Below, one piece after another: positions 47,311-55,536 of a stretch of DNA of 64,000 bases. Source of the DNA: Actinomadura atramentaria DSM 43919 (lineage in GTDB: Bacteria > Actinomycetota > Actinomycetes > Streptosporangiales > Streptosporangiaceae); NCBI RefSeq assembly GCF_000381885.1, contig NZ_KB907226.1:54317-118316 (forward strand). The letters are read 5' to 3'. The position numbers and the translations under genes are program-made. A model generated the notes under the pieces. That model ran no database searches and was not told the origin of the DNA. It saw only the letters and a program-made list of their open reading frames with translations. Numbering within the stretch: the first letter of the stretch is position 1; every line of letters begins with the position of its first letter.

Positions 47311-48909
47311 TTGAAAAGGCTCGTAGTGATCACCGCCGCCGCGGCGGTCGCGGTCGGCGGGTCGGCCACCGCCGCCCTCGCCGCGCCGCAGGGGCACACC
47401 GCCCCGGGCGCCGCGATCCGGTGGTCGGCGTGCCCCACCGACGTCACCGGCGGCGCGTACCTCGCGAACGCCGAGTGCGGGCAGGTCCAGGTCCCGCTGG
47501 ACTACCGCAGGCCGAACGGCCGCAAGATCTCGGTCGCGGTGTCGCGCGTGAAGCACACCGACGACAAGAACTACCAGGGCGTGCTGCTCGGCAACCCGGG
47601 CGGTCCGGGCGGGTCCGGGCTGTACCTGTCGGGCGGGCTGGCGTCGTGGCTGCCCAAGGACGTCGCCGCGCGCTACGACATCATCGGGTTCGACCCGCGC
47701 GGTGTGGAGTCCAGCAAGCCCGCGCTGACGTGCGTCCCCGACTACTCCGATCCCGTCCGTCCGGACTACGTCCCGGCGAACGCCAAGGAGGAGGCGGTGT
47801 GGAAGGCGCGGTCGAAGGCGTACGCGGACGCGTGCCAGAAGAAGTTCGGTTGGATGCTGCCGTACATGCGCACCACCGACGCGGCGCGTGACATCGACTC
47901 GATCCGCACGGCGCTCGGCGCGAAGCAGATCAGCTATTACGGGTTCTCGTACGGCACGTACCTCGGCTCGACCTACGCGACGCTGTTCCCGCAGCGGCTC
48001 AAGCGCATGGTCCTCGACGGCAACGTCGACACCCGCGAAGTCTGGTACAAGGGCCAGCTCAGCCAGAACGTCGCGTTCGAGCGCAACATGAAGCTGTGGT
48101 GGTCCTGGGTCGCCAAGTACGACTCGGTGTACCACCTGGGCGCGACCGAGAAGGCCGTCGAGGCGAAGTACTACGCGATCCGCGCGGCCGCGAAGAAGAG
48201 CCCGATCGCCGGGAAGATCGGCCCGGACGAGCTGGACGACACCGTCCTCAACGCCGGGTACAACACCGGCTTCTACATCCCGTTCGCCGAGGCGCTGTCG
48301 GCCTGGGCGAACGACAAGGACCCGGCGGGCCTGCTCGACTGGCTCACCGAGGGCGAGGGCGACAACGGGTTCGCGGTCTACAACGCCGTCCAGGCCGTGG
48401 ACGCGCAGTGGCCGAAGAGCTGGAGCACCTGGCACAACGACGTCGCGCGGCAGTACGCGAGCGGCATCCGGTTCAACGCCTGGTCGAACCTGTGGTTCAA
48501 CGCGCCCGTCCACTACTGGCACGCGTCGGGGAACCGGCCGTTCGCGGTCGGGTCGACGCGGACGCCGGGCATCCTGCTCGTCCAGTCGACGCTCGACGCG
48601 GCCACGCCGTACCCGGGCGGCGAGCAGATGCGCTCGCTGTTCCCGTCGGCGCGGCTCGTCGCCGAGGAGGGCGGCAAGACGCACGCCAACACGCTCAACG
48701 GCAACACCTGCCTCGACGACCGCGTCGCCGCGTACCTCACCGACGGCAGCCTTCCGGCGCGCCGGGCCGGGCGGACCGCGGACGTCGTCTGCGAGGCGCT
48801 GCCCGCGCTGAACGACCCGGTGCCGACGAGCGCGACCGCGCGCGCCGCGCAGGCCGCGCCGCGCGTCGCCGGTGAGCCGGACAAGAACCTGCTGCTGGCC
48901 CGGCCGTAG
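47311..48909 (+). CDS. Secreted tripeptidyl aminopeptidase-like hydrolase 2
   Basis: This is a 532-residue exported hydrolase paralogous to its neighbours. The signal LKRLVVITAAAAVAVGGSAT ends near ALAAPQG. Core motifs are VLLGNPGGPGGSGLYLSGG, IIGFDPRGVESSKP, the nucleophile in YYGFSYGTYLGSTY, the acid in STLDAATPYPGG and the His in GGKTHANTLNG. TTG 47311 is the likely start, with AAGGGGG 6 bases upstream. It has four or more cysteines for disulfides, for example CVPDYS and CQKKFG. A palindromic terminator follows. Confidence 0.9.
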   Translation: MKRLVVITAAAAVAVGGSATAALAAPQGHTAPGAAIRWSACPTDVTGGAYLANAECGQVQVPLDYRRPNGRKISVAVSRVKHTDDKNYQGVLLGNPGGPGGSGLYLSGGLASWLPKDVAARYDIIGFDPRGVESSKPALTCVPDYSDPVRPDYVPANAKEEAVWKARSKAYADACQKKFGWMLPYMRTTDAARDIDSIRTALGAKQISYYGFSYGTYLGSTYATLFPQRLKRMVLDGNVDTREVWYKGQLSQNVAFERNMKLWWSWVAKYDSVYHLGATEKAVEAKYYAIRAAAKKSPIAGKIGPDELDDTVLNAGYNTGFYIPFAEALSAWANDKDPAGLLDWLTEGEGDNGFAVYNAVQAVDAQWPKSWSTWHNDVARQYASGIRFNAWSNLWFNAPVHYWHASGNRPFAVGSTRTPGILLVQSTLDAATPYPGGEQMRSLFPSARLVAEEGGKTHANTLNGNTCLDDRVAAYLTDGSLPARRAGRTADVVCEALPALNDPVPTSATARAAQAAPRVAGEPDKNLLLARP

Positions 48910-48923
48910 CGGGACCTCGGAGG

Positions 48924-48951
48924 CGGGGCCGGTCGCGCGCGACCGGCCCCG
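48924..48951 (+). terminator. 28-bp perfect palindrome after hydrolase 2
   Basis: CGGGGCCGGTCGCG is followed at once by its full complement, giving a stem of at least 12 bases with a minimal loop, 14 bases past the stop. Confidence 0.8.
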
Positions 48952-49028
48952 TCCACCGGGGGAGATGACGGCATTCGCCGGGAATCGCGGGACTTGCGGC
49001 GTGACCGGGTGACCGGCCCCGCCGCAGG

Positions 49029-49034
49029 TGTAAT
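49029..49034 (+). promoter_or_regulatory. -10 box (TGTAAT) for leaderless hydrolase 3
   Basis: TGTAAT ends 6 bases before GTG 49041. Confidence 0.5.
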
Positions 49035-49040
49035 CGTCGG

Positions 49041-50549
49041 GTGCTCATCACTCTGCGAAGCGGCGCCGCCACGAGCGCCGCGACCCTCGCCGCGCTCCTG
49101 TCCCTCCCGGCCGTCCCCGCGCCCGCCGCGCCGCCGCCCGCGATCTCCTGGAAGGCGTGCCCCGCCAAGGACCCCGTCGAGGGCGAGCGGCTCAAAGGGC
49201 TGGAGTGCGGAACCCTCCGCGTCCCGCTCGACCACGCCCGCCCGGGCGGCCGGACGATCACGCTCGCGCTCACCCGGCTCCGGCACACGGCCGCGCGCTC
49301 GCAGGGCGCGATCCTGCTGAACCGGGGCGGCCCCGGCGCGCACGGCCGCGACATGCCGAACGAGTTCCGCGCCGGGTTCCCGGCGGACGTCGTCGCGGCC
49401 TACGACTGGATCGGGTTCGACCCGCGCGGCGTCGGCGGGAGCAGGCCCGCGCTCGTCTGCGACACGTCCTACCTGAACCCCGGCCGTCCCCGCGCCGACA
49501 CCCGGCCCGCGAACGCCGCCGCCGAGAAGGCGTGGCGCGCCCGCGCCGCCGCGTACACCCGCGACTGCGCGCGCCGCTACGGCGACCTGCTGCCGTACCT
49601 CGGCACCGACGCGTGGGTCCGCGACGTCGACGCGATCCGCGTCGCGCTCGGCCAGGACCGCATCAGCTACTTCGGCTACTCCTACGGTTCCTACCTGGGG
49701 GCTGTTTACGCGACGCGGTACCCGCAGCACGCGCGCCGGTTCGTGCTGGACAGCGTCGTCCGGCCGAGCGGCGTCTGGTACGCCGACAACCTCGCGCAGA
49801 ACGTCGCGTTCGAGAAGCGCATCCGGGCGTTCTTCGGGTGGATCGCGAAGAACGACGCGGTGTACCGCCTCGGGCGCACCGGGACGGCCGTCCGCGCGAA
49901 CTACGAGAAGGCGCGCGCCCGGCTGAAGGCCGCGCCCGCCGCCGGGAAGATCGGCGCGTCCGAGCTGGACGACCTGTTCCTGGACGACGGGTACACCCAG
50001 TCCACCTGGCCCACCCACGCCGCCGCGCTGGCCGCGTACGTGAACCGCCGCGACGACTCGGGCCTGCGCGCCCGCTGGCGCGCCCCCGGCTGGCTCGACC
50101 AGAACAACTTCGCCGTCTACACCGCCACGCAGTGCCGCGACGCCGCGTGGCCGCGCGACTGGAAGACCTGGCACCGCGACAGCGTCCGCCAGTTCCGCGC
50201 GGGCTACCGCTTCGAGACGTGGGGCAACACCTGGTACAACGCGCCGTGCGCGACGTGGCCGGTGCCCGGCGGCCCGGCCCCGGCGGTCGGCGGGACCGCC
50301 GCGCCGCTGCTGATCCAGGCCACCGAGGACGCGGCGACGCCGTACCCGGGCGCGGTCGAGACGCACCGGCTGTTCCCCGCGTCGCGGCTGCTGGTGCAGC
50401 GCGGCGGCGGCGACCACGGCGTCACGGGCGGCGGCGACGCCTGTGTGGACGGGGCCGTCGCCGCGTACCTGCGGACCGGGGCGCTGCCGCCCGCCGGGCC
50501 GGGCGTGGACGCGACGTGCCAGGCCGGACCGCCGCCCGCGGCCCGGTGA
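49041..50549 (+). CDS. Secreted tripeptidyl aminopeptidase-like hydrolase 3
   Basis: This is a 502-residue exported hydrolase, third of the tandem set. The signal LITLRSGAATSAATLAALLS ends near APAAPP. AILLNRGGPGAHGRDMPN differs from the usual NPGGPGGSG (N-R-GGPG-A-H). WIGFDPRGVGGSRP, the nucleophile in YFGYSYGSYLGAVY, the acid in ATEDAATPYPGA and the His in GGGDHGVTGGG are intact. GTG 49041 is preceded by TGTAAT at leaderless spacing and no ribosome site, unlike the other two copies, so it has its own promoter. Confidence 0.9.
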   Translation: MLITLRSGAATSAATLAALLSLPAVPAPAAPPPAISWKACPAKDPVEGERLKGLECGTLRVPLDHARPGGRTITLALTRLRHTAARSQGAILLNRGGPGAHGRDMPNEFRAGFPADVVAAYDWIGFDPRGVGGSRPALVCDTSYLNPGRPRADTRPANAAAEKAWRARAAAYTRDCARRYGDLLPYLGTDAWVRDVDAIRVALGQDRISYFGYSYGSYLGAVYATRYPQHARRFVLDSVVRPSGVWYADNLAQNVAFEKRIRAFFGWIAKNDAVYRLGRTGTAVRANYEKARARLKAAPAAGKIGASELDDLFLDDGYTQSTWPTHAAALAAYVNRRDDSGLRARWRAPGWLDQNNFAVYTATQCRDAAWPRDWKTWHRDSVRQFRAGYRFETWGNTWYNAPCATWPVPGGPAPAVGGTAAPLLIQATEDAATPYPGAVETHRLFPASRLLVQRGGGDHGVTGGGDACVDGAVAAYLRTGALPPAGPGVDATCQAGPPPAAR

Positions 50550-50587
50550 CGGCGGCGGCCCCTGGCGGCCCGATGATCGGGACGGCA

Positions 50588-50593
50588 TAGGCT
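50588..50593 (+). promoter_or_regulatory. -10 box (TAGGCT) for the GNAT leader transcript
   Basis: TAGGCT ends 6 bases before GTG 50600, the start of a short leader frame. Confidence 0.45.
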
Positions 50594-50599
50594 GGCACC

Positions 50600-50653
50600 G
50601 TGACCGAGACAGCGCTGAGGCCCCACCGGCCTCCGGTCCCGCGGAGCCGGTGA
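50600..50653 (+). CDS. 17-residue leader peptide overlapping the GNAT gene
   Basis: GTG 50600 opens the frame MTETALRPHRPPVPRSR, ending TGA at 50651-50653. The stop overlaps GTG 50650 of the GNAT gene by 3 bases (GTGA). A -10 box at leaderless spacing stands before it. The peptide is rich in Pro and Arg and has a Pro-Pro pair, residues that slow ribosomes. I infer that its translation couples or gates translation of the acetyltransferase gene. There is no protein-level evidence. Confidence 0.5.
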   Translation: MTETALRPHRPPVPRSR

Positions 50654-51501
50654 GCATGCGGATGCTGGGGTCGCCCGTGCGGCTCCTGGACGACCGGTAC
50701 CGGGACGACGTCCTCGACCTGCTGGACGCCGACCCGGTGGCCAACGTGTTCGTCGGCTCGCGCGTCCACGCGGCCGGGCTGGACCCGCGCCGGCTCGGCG
50801 CGCAGATGTGGGGCTACGTCCGGGACGGGCGGCTCGGGGCGGTCTGCTACGCGGGCGCGAACCTGATCCCGGTGAACGCCGGGCCCGCCGCCGTCCGGGC
50901 GTTCGCCGAGCGCGCGCAGGCGCAGGGCCGCCGCTGCTCGTCCATCGTCGGGCCGGTCGACGCGGTCTCGGCGATGTGGGAGGTGCTCGGCCCGTACTGG
51001 GGTCCGGCGCGGGCGATCCGGTCGGCGCAGCCGGTGATGGCGACGTCCGAGCCGTCGGACGTCCCGCCCGATCCGGCGGTGCGCCGCGTCCGGATGGACG
51101 ACTTCGACCTGGTGTATCCGGCGTGCGTCGCGATGTTCACCGAGGAGGTCGGCGTCTCCCCGAACGTGGGGGACGGCGGCGTGCTGTACCGGGCGCGGGT
51201 CGCCGAGCTGATCCGCGCGGGCCGCGCGTTCGCCCGGATCGAGGACGGCCGCGTCATGTTCAAGGCCGAGATCGGCGCCGTCACCCCGCGCGCCTGCCAG
51301 GTGCAGGGCGTGTGGGTGCCGCCGGACCTGCGCGGCCGGGGGCTGGCGGCCGCCGGGATGGCGGCGCTGGTCGGGGAGGCGCTGCGGACGGTCGCGCCGG
51401 TCGTGTCGCTGTACGTCAACGACTACAACGCGCCCGCGCGCGCCACGTACCACCGCGTCGGCCTGCGCGAGACCGGCGTGTTCATGTCCGTGCTGTTCTG
51501 A
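50650..51501 (+). CDS. GNAT acetyltransferase with N-terminal DUF4081-type domain
   Basis: This is a 283-residue protein. The N-terminal half (about 1-130) has VRLLDDRYRDDVLDLLDADP, VANVFVGSRV and WGYVRDGRLGAVCYAGANLI, as in DUF4081 proteins. The GNAT domain (about 140-283) includes CVAMFTEEVGVSPN, FKAEIGAVTPRACQVQGVWV, the acetyl-CoA loop RGRGLAAAGM and VSLYVNDYNAPARATYHRVG. Mycobacterium tuberculosis Rv2867c, also just beyond ispG, is the apparent counterpart. GTG 50650 overlaps a leader-peptide stop; the ATG at 50656 is an alternative. The substrate is unknown. Confidence 0.9.
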   Translation: MSMRMLGSPVRLLDDRYRDDVLDLLDADPVANVFVGSRVHAAGLDPRRLGAQMWGYVRDGRLGAVCYAGANLIPVNAGPAAVRAFAERAQAQGRRCSSIVGPVDAVSAMWEVLGPYWGPARAIRSAQPVMATSEPSDVPPDPAVRRVRMDDFDLVYPACVAMFTEEVGVSPNVGDGGVLYRARVAELIRAGRAFARIEDGRVMFKAEIGAVTPRACQVQGVWVPPDLRGRGLAAAGMAALVGEALRTVAPVVSLYVNDYNAPARATYHRVGLRETGVFMSVLF

Positions 51502-51502
51502 G

Positions 51503-51883
51503 CTACCGGACGAGCAGGTCGAGCAGCCGGTCCAGCTCCGCCGCCGGGTCCTCGGTGAGGCCCGCGTGGACGGGCCCCGGCTGCAGGACGGTGCTGCGCG
51601 GCGCGGTCAGCCAGCGGAACCGCGCGCCGGGCGGCTCCCCGGCGGCCTGGCCCGCGTCCGCCCCGCCCGCGCACAGCGCCGCGACGGCGGCCAGCGCGGT
51701 CCGCACGCCGGCGAGGTCCAGCGCCGGGTCGAGCGCCCGCAGCCGCGCGTCGGCCACGTCGGCGCGGCAGCCGAGGTAGTCGTGGGCGCGGCAGTACAGC
51801 ACGACGCCGACGTTCATCGCCTCGCCGCGCTCCTGGCACGGCACGACGCGCAGCGCCGCGTACTCGAAGACGGTCGGGCTCAC
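51503..51883 (-). CDS. DUF3037 family protein
   Basis: This is a 126-residue protein. It starts VSPTVFEYAALRVVPCQERG and continues EAMNVGVVLYCRAHDYLGCR, the DUF3037 pattern. A helical part (LDLAGVRTALAAVAALC) follows, then RFRWLTAPRSTVLQPGPVHA and LDRLLDLLVR. DUF3037 genes are regularly found directly after HipA-like kinase genes, as here. The GTG overlaps the kinase stop by 4 bases. Function is unknown; a partner or target role for the kinase is inferred. The 3' end faces the GNAT gene. Confidence 0.85.
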   Translation of the reverse strand: MSPTVFEYAALRVVPCQERGEAMNVGVVLYCRAHDYLGCRADVADARLRALDPALDLAGVRTALAAVAALCAGGADAGQAAGEPPGARFRWLTAPRSTVLQPGPVHAGLTEDPAAELDRLLDLLVR

Positions 51884-52707
51884 ACCGGGCCTCCGAGCCA
51901 GCCGGGGCGGTTCTCGCCGCGCCGCGCGCCGGTGTGGGGGCGGCGCGCGGAGACGTCGAGGTCGGGCAGCCAGACGCGGGGTTCGGCGACGCGCTTGAGG
52001 AGGATGTCCACGTAGGCGTCGCGGACGTCGTCCGGGGAGGCGAAGCCGGGCTCGTTCTCCAGCCACGTGTCGGGGACGAGCGCGGTGATCTCCCGCAGCA
52101 GCGCCTCGGTGATCTTCGGGGCGAGCTCGGCCTCCGCGCCGGGCAGGTCGTCGGCGAACGGCGTCAGGACGTGGTCGTCCACGTCGTACGCGCCGCTGAA
52201 CAGCCGCGCCGCGTTCGCCCACGCGTGGTGGAAGATCAGGCTCGCGCCGTGGTCGATGAGCCACACGTCGCCGTGCCAGACGAGCATGTTCGGGTTGCGC
52301 CAGCTCCGGTCGACGTTGCCGATGAACGCGTCGAACCACAGCACCCGCGACGCGAACGCCCGGTCGGGCTTCCAGCCGAGCGGGTCGAACCCGAACGAGC
52401 GCGGCAGGTAGTCCACGCCGAGGTTCAGCCCGGTGCTGGCCTTGAGGAGGTCCTGGACGTCGGGGTCGGGCTCGTGGCGGCCGATGAGCGGGTCGAGGTC
52501 GAGGGCGACGAGGTCGGGCGTGCGCAGCCCGAGCCGCCGGGCGAGTTCGCCCGCGACCACCTCGGCGACCAGGGCCTTGCGGCCCTGCCCCGCGCCGTGG
52601 AACTTCATGACGTAGGTGCCGAGGTCGTCGGCCTCGACGATGCCGGGCAGCGAGCCGCCCTCGCGGAGGGGGGTCACGTACCGGACGGCGGTCACGAGCG
52701 GAAGCAC
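51880..52707 (-). CDS. HipA-like kinase (HipA_2 group)
   Basis: This is a 275-residue protein with a HipA-type kinase fold but no N-terminal HipA subdomain. The nucleotide loop region is SLPGIVEADDLGTYVMKFHG, with Lys in VMKFHG. The catalytic part is FDAFIGNVDRSWRNPNMLVW, equivalent to the N-x-D-R...N loop. WLIDHGASLIFHH has the metal-binding Asp. LGLRTPDLVALDLDP lies between. GTG 52707 has a TAGCGT box 6 bases upstream, so it is leaderless. No HipB-like antitoxin is next to it; DUF3037 follows instead. Confidence 0.85.
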   Translation of the reverse strand: MLPLVTAVRYVTPLREGGSLPGIVEADDLGTYVMKFHGAGQGRKALVAEVVAGELARRLGLRTPDLVALDLDPLIGRHEPDPDVQDLLKASTGLNLGVDYLPRSFGFDPLGWKPDRAFASRVLWFDAFIGNVDRSWRNPNMLVWHGDVWLIDHGASLIFHHAWANAARLFSGAYDVDDHVLTPFADDLPGAEAELAPKITEALLREITALVPDTWLENEPGFASPDDVRDAYVDILLKRVAEPRVWLPDLDVSARRPHTGARRGENRPGWLGGPV

Positions 52708-52713
52708 GCCTGA

Positions 52714-52723
52714 ACGCTATCGT
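52714..52723. promoter_or_regulatory. Overlapping divergent -10 boxes
   Basis: Minus-strand TAGCGT (52714-52719, for the kinase at 52707) and plus-strand TATCGT (52718-52723, for the cyclase at 52731) share two bases. Both sit at leaderless spacing (6 and 7 bases). RNA polymerase could occupy only one at a time. Confidence 0.55.
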
Positions 52724-52730
52724 GCGCGAC

Positions 52731-53408
52731 GTGGAAACCGCCGAGCTGGTCGATCTGTCGGTGCCGCTGCGGACGGGGACGCCGGTCTTTCCCGGCGACC
52801 CGCAGGTGCGCGTCGAGCCCGCCCTGACCGCGTCCCGCGACGGCGTGAACGTGCAGCGCCTGCACCTGGGCTCGCAGTCGGGCACGCACGTGGACGCCCC
52901 GTTCCACCTCGACGACGCCTGGCCGCGCCTCGACGCGCTGCCGCTGTCGCGCTTCACCGGCCCGGTCGAGGTCATGGACGCGCGCGGGCACGCGCCGCAC
53001 GCCGCGATCGGCCCGGCCGCGCTCCCGGCCGGGCTGCGCCCCGGCGCCGTCCTGCTGGTGTGGACGGGCTGGTCGGAGCACTGGGCGACCGGCCGCTACT
53101 TCGCGCATCCGTACCTCGCGCCGGAGACGGCGGCGGCGGTCGTCGCGGCGGGCGTCCGGACGGTCGGGATCGACGCGCCGAGCGTGGACCGCACCCCGCC
53201 GCCCGGCGAACCGGACGGCGGGGACCTCGCGGCGCACCGCGCACTGCTCGGCGCGGACGGGGTGATCGCGGAGAACCTGGCGAACCTGGCCCGCGTTGCC
53301 GCCGCCCGCGCGGCCGGACGCGCGGTCGAGGCGTTCCTGTTCCCGCTGAGCCTGGCCGCGGACGGAGCGCCCGTCCGGGCCGTCGCCCGCGTCACATCCG
53401 GTCGATGA
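52731..53408 (+). CDS. Cyclase family metal-dependent hydrolase
   Basis: This is a 225-residue protein of the cyclase/kynurenine formamidase superfamily. VDLSVPLRTGTPVFPGDPQV opens the fold. The metal site SGTHVDAPFHLDD carries HxxxDxPxH, and RTVGIDAPSVDRT follows. LLVWTGWSEHWATGRYFAHP is typical. GTG 52731 is chosen because TATCGT ends 7 bases upstream. The final 17 bases overlap the convergent LLM oxidoreductase gene. The substrate is unknown; amide or lactone hydrolysis is likely. Confidence 0.87.
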   Translation: METAELVDLSVPLRTGTPVFPGDPQVRVEPALTASRDGVNVQRLHLGSQSGTHVDAPFHLDDAWPRLDALPLSRFTGPVEVMDARGHAPHAAIGPAALPAGLRPGAVLLVWTGWSEHWATGRYFAHPYLAPETAAAVVAAGVRTVGIDAPSVDRTPPPGEPDGGDLAAHRALLGADGVIAENLANLARVAAARAAGRAVEAFLFPLSLAADGAPVRAVARVTSGR

Positions 53409-54276
53409 CCTCGGCGGCGAAGCGCTCCATCGTGGCGAGTTTCAGGGCGGGCGTGCGTTTGCCGTGGCGCTCCTTCTCGTCGGGGGTGGCGAGCCACCAG
53501 GGGGCGGCGAGCGTCGAGGTGACGCCCCGGTCGCGCCACCTGCGGTAGAGGTCGGGGGTCGGGATCGCCGCGATGGGGGCGACGACGTCGAGGTCCGCGA
53601 GCGTCCGGCCGTGTTCGGCCAGGAAGCCCTCCAGGCGTTTCAGAAGGTCTTCCAGGTCGTCCTCGGCGTAGATGCGGTTGCCGATCCAGCCGTCCCCGAC
53701 GCGGGCGGCGCGGCGCAGCGCGGCGTCGCTGTCGCCGCCGACGTAGACCGGAACGGGCTTCGACGGGACGGGCGCGATGCTCAGCGGCCCGAAGTCGTAG
53801 AACCGCCCGTGGAACTCGGTCTCGCCGCCCGCCCAGAGCGCGCGCAGCGCCGGGATCATCTCGTCCAGCCGCCTGCCGCGCGTCCGGAAGTCCTGGCCGG
53901 TCTGGGCGAACTCGTCGGCGCACCAGCCGACGCCGACGCCGAACAGCGCGCGGTCGCCGGACAGGAACGCCGCCGTCGAGACGGCCTTGGCGACGGTGAA
54001 CAGGTCGCGGGCGGGCGCGACGTAAACGTTCGTCGCGAATTTGACCCGCTCGGTGACGGCGGCCATCGCGGCGATGACCACCCACGGGTCGGGCCAGTGC
54101 GTCCCGGGCTCGTACGGCGGCGATCCGTCCGCCGTGTACGGGTACGGGCTGCTGTAGTCGGTGTGGAAGATGTGGTCGGAGACGGCGACCGTGTCGAAGC
54201 CGAGGCGGTCCGCCGCGCGGGCGAGGCCGGGGAGTTCGCCCGCGTCGGCGAAGGAGGCGCCGAGCCAGAAGCGCAT
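53392..54276 (-). CDS. LLM class oxidoreductase (F420-dependent type) 1
   Basis: This is a 294-residue TIM-barrel luciferase-like protein. It starts MRFWLGASFADAGELPGLAR. FDTVAVSDHIFHTDYSSPYP, KFATNVYVAPARDLFTVAKA and ALFGVGVGWCADEFAQTGQD follow, with RRLDEMIPALRALW typical of the TIGR03619-like F420 group. PVPVYVGGDSDAALRRAARV lies near residue 175. F420 rather than FMN is inferred from this group. It lies 4 bases after another LLM gene and shares its operon with an alpha/beta hydrolase. Confidence 0.88.
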   Translation of the reverse strand: MRFWLGASFADAGELPGLARAADRLGFDTVAVSDHIFHTDYSSPYPYTADGSPPYEPGTHWPDPWVVIAAMAAVTERVKFATNVYVAPARDLFTVAKAVSTAAFLSGDRALFGVGVGWCADEFAQTGQDFRTRGRRLDEMIPALRALWAGGETEFHGRFYDFGPLSIAPVPSKPVPVYVGGDSDAALRRAARVGDGWIGNRIYAEDDLEDLLKRLEGFLAEHGRTLADLDVVAPIAAIPTPDLYRRWRDRGVTSTLAAPWWLATPDEKERHGKRTPALKLATMERFAAEVIDRM

Positions 54277-54280
54277 CGCG

Positions 54281-55531
54281 TCAGTCCCGGAACTCGGGGA
54301 TGACCTCGGTGGCGAACATCTCCAGGTTGCGCTTCACCGTGTCGAGCGGCAGCACGCCCTGCTGGCCCTGCATGAACAGGCCGAACCACTCCAGGTCGGG
54401 CATCCGGTCGAGCATCCGCTGGATGCCGCGCTTGACGTCGTCGGGGGTGCCGAGCAGCGCCATCTCGACCTCGTTCATGCGCTTGAAGTCGCCCTTCTCG
54501 GGCGAGATCGGCTTGTGCCGGTCGTCCTCCTTCTTGCGCAGGACCTCCAGGTAGCCGAACGGGCCGAAGAACGACGCGAAGTCCTTCTGCATGCCCTTGC
54601 CGTACGTCTGGATGGCCTCCTCGCGGGTGTCGGCCATTCCGACGATCTTGAGGATGCCGGTGTGCTCGCCGAGCTTGTAGTCCTTGCCCTGGCGGGCGCA
54701 TTCCTCCTGGTAGAGCTTCGCCTTGGCGGCGTGGTCGTCGGGGTTCGGGGTGAACATCCACGGCAGGATGCCCTCCTGCGCGGCGCGGATGACCGACCGG
54801 TCGGAGACGGTGAACGGCTGCCACAGCTCCGGGTGCGGGTTCTGGTACGGCTTCGGGCAGACCGACACGGACTGGATGACGCCGTTCTCGTCGATCTCGC
54901 CGGGCGCGCCGAACGTCTTCGTCCACTCCTGCGCGGGCCAGCCCTCGATGCCGCTGTAGGGGTTCGGGACCTCGTAGTCCAGGACGTCGCTCTTGTAGCG
55001 CAGCGAGTCGTTCGCCCACGCCAGCTTCATGATCTTCAGGATCTCGCCGAAGACGTCGAAGTTGCGGTTGTCGGACGCCGACCCGTCCGACCGCGCGGCG
55101 GCCGCGTTCCACCGCTGCCCGAGGACGTTCGCCCAGCGCGCCTGGTAGCCGCGCGCGACGCCGAGCCGCAGCCGCCCCTTGGAGAAGTGGTCGAGCAGCG
55201 CGACGTCCTCGGCGGCGCGGATCGGGTCCCAGGCGGGCAGGACGAGCCCGAGCGGCGCGAGCAGGATGCGCTCGGTGCGGGCCGCGAGGTCGGTGAGGAA
55301 CATCAGCGGGTTCACCGAGAACTCGAAGCCCTCGGAGTGGAAGTGGTGCTCGGTCATCATGAGCGCGTCGAAGCCGACCCGGTCGGCGTGGACGGCGATC
55401 TCGCGGACCTCGTCGAGCAGCTTCTGGTACGACTCGACGTCGCGGCCGATGGGCCGCCGCGCCTTGGCGTTCTCCTCGGCGGCCCAGCCCGACCCGGGGA
55501 TCTGCGGGTTGAGGAAGATCGAGAACTTCAC
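54281..55531 (-). CDS. LLM class flavin-dependent monooxygenase 2
   Basis: This is a 416-residue luciferase-like monooxygenase, longer than its neighbour. VKFSIFLNPQIPGSGW starts it. FDALMMTEHHFHSEGFEFSV (the EHH motif of flavin-dependent alkanal-type monooxygenases), RILLAPLGLVLPAWDPIRAA and RLRLGVARGYQARWANVLGQ follow. The C-terminal half includes LLGTPDDVKRGIQRMLDRMP. GTG 55531 has GGAG 9 bases upstream. It is the middle gene of a three-gene operon (hydrolase, monooxygenase, oxidoreductase) likely acting on one cyclic or terpenoid substrate. Confidence 0.88.
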   Translation of the reverse strand: MKFSIFLNPQIPGSGWAAEENAKARRPIGRDVESYQKLLDEVREIAVHADRVGFDALMMTEHHFHSEGFEFSVNPLMFLTDLAARTERILLAPLGLVLPAWDPIRAAEDVALLDHFSKGRLRLGVARGYQARWANVLGQRWNAAAARSDGSASDNRNFDVFGEILKIMKLAWANDSLRYKSDVLDYEVPNPYSGIEGWPAQEWTKTFGAPGEIDENGVIQSVSVCPKPYQNPHPELWQPFTVSDRSVIRAAQEGILPWMFTPNPDDHAAKAKLYQEECARQGKDYKLGEHTGILKIVGMADTREEAIQTYGKGMQKDFASFFGPFGYLEVLRKKEDDRHKPISPEKGDFKRMNEVEMALLGTPDDVKRGIQRMLDRMPDLEWFGLFMQGQQGVLPLDTVKRNLEMFATEVIPEFRD

Positions 55532-55536
55532 GGGGT

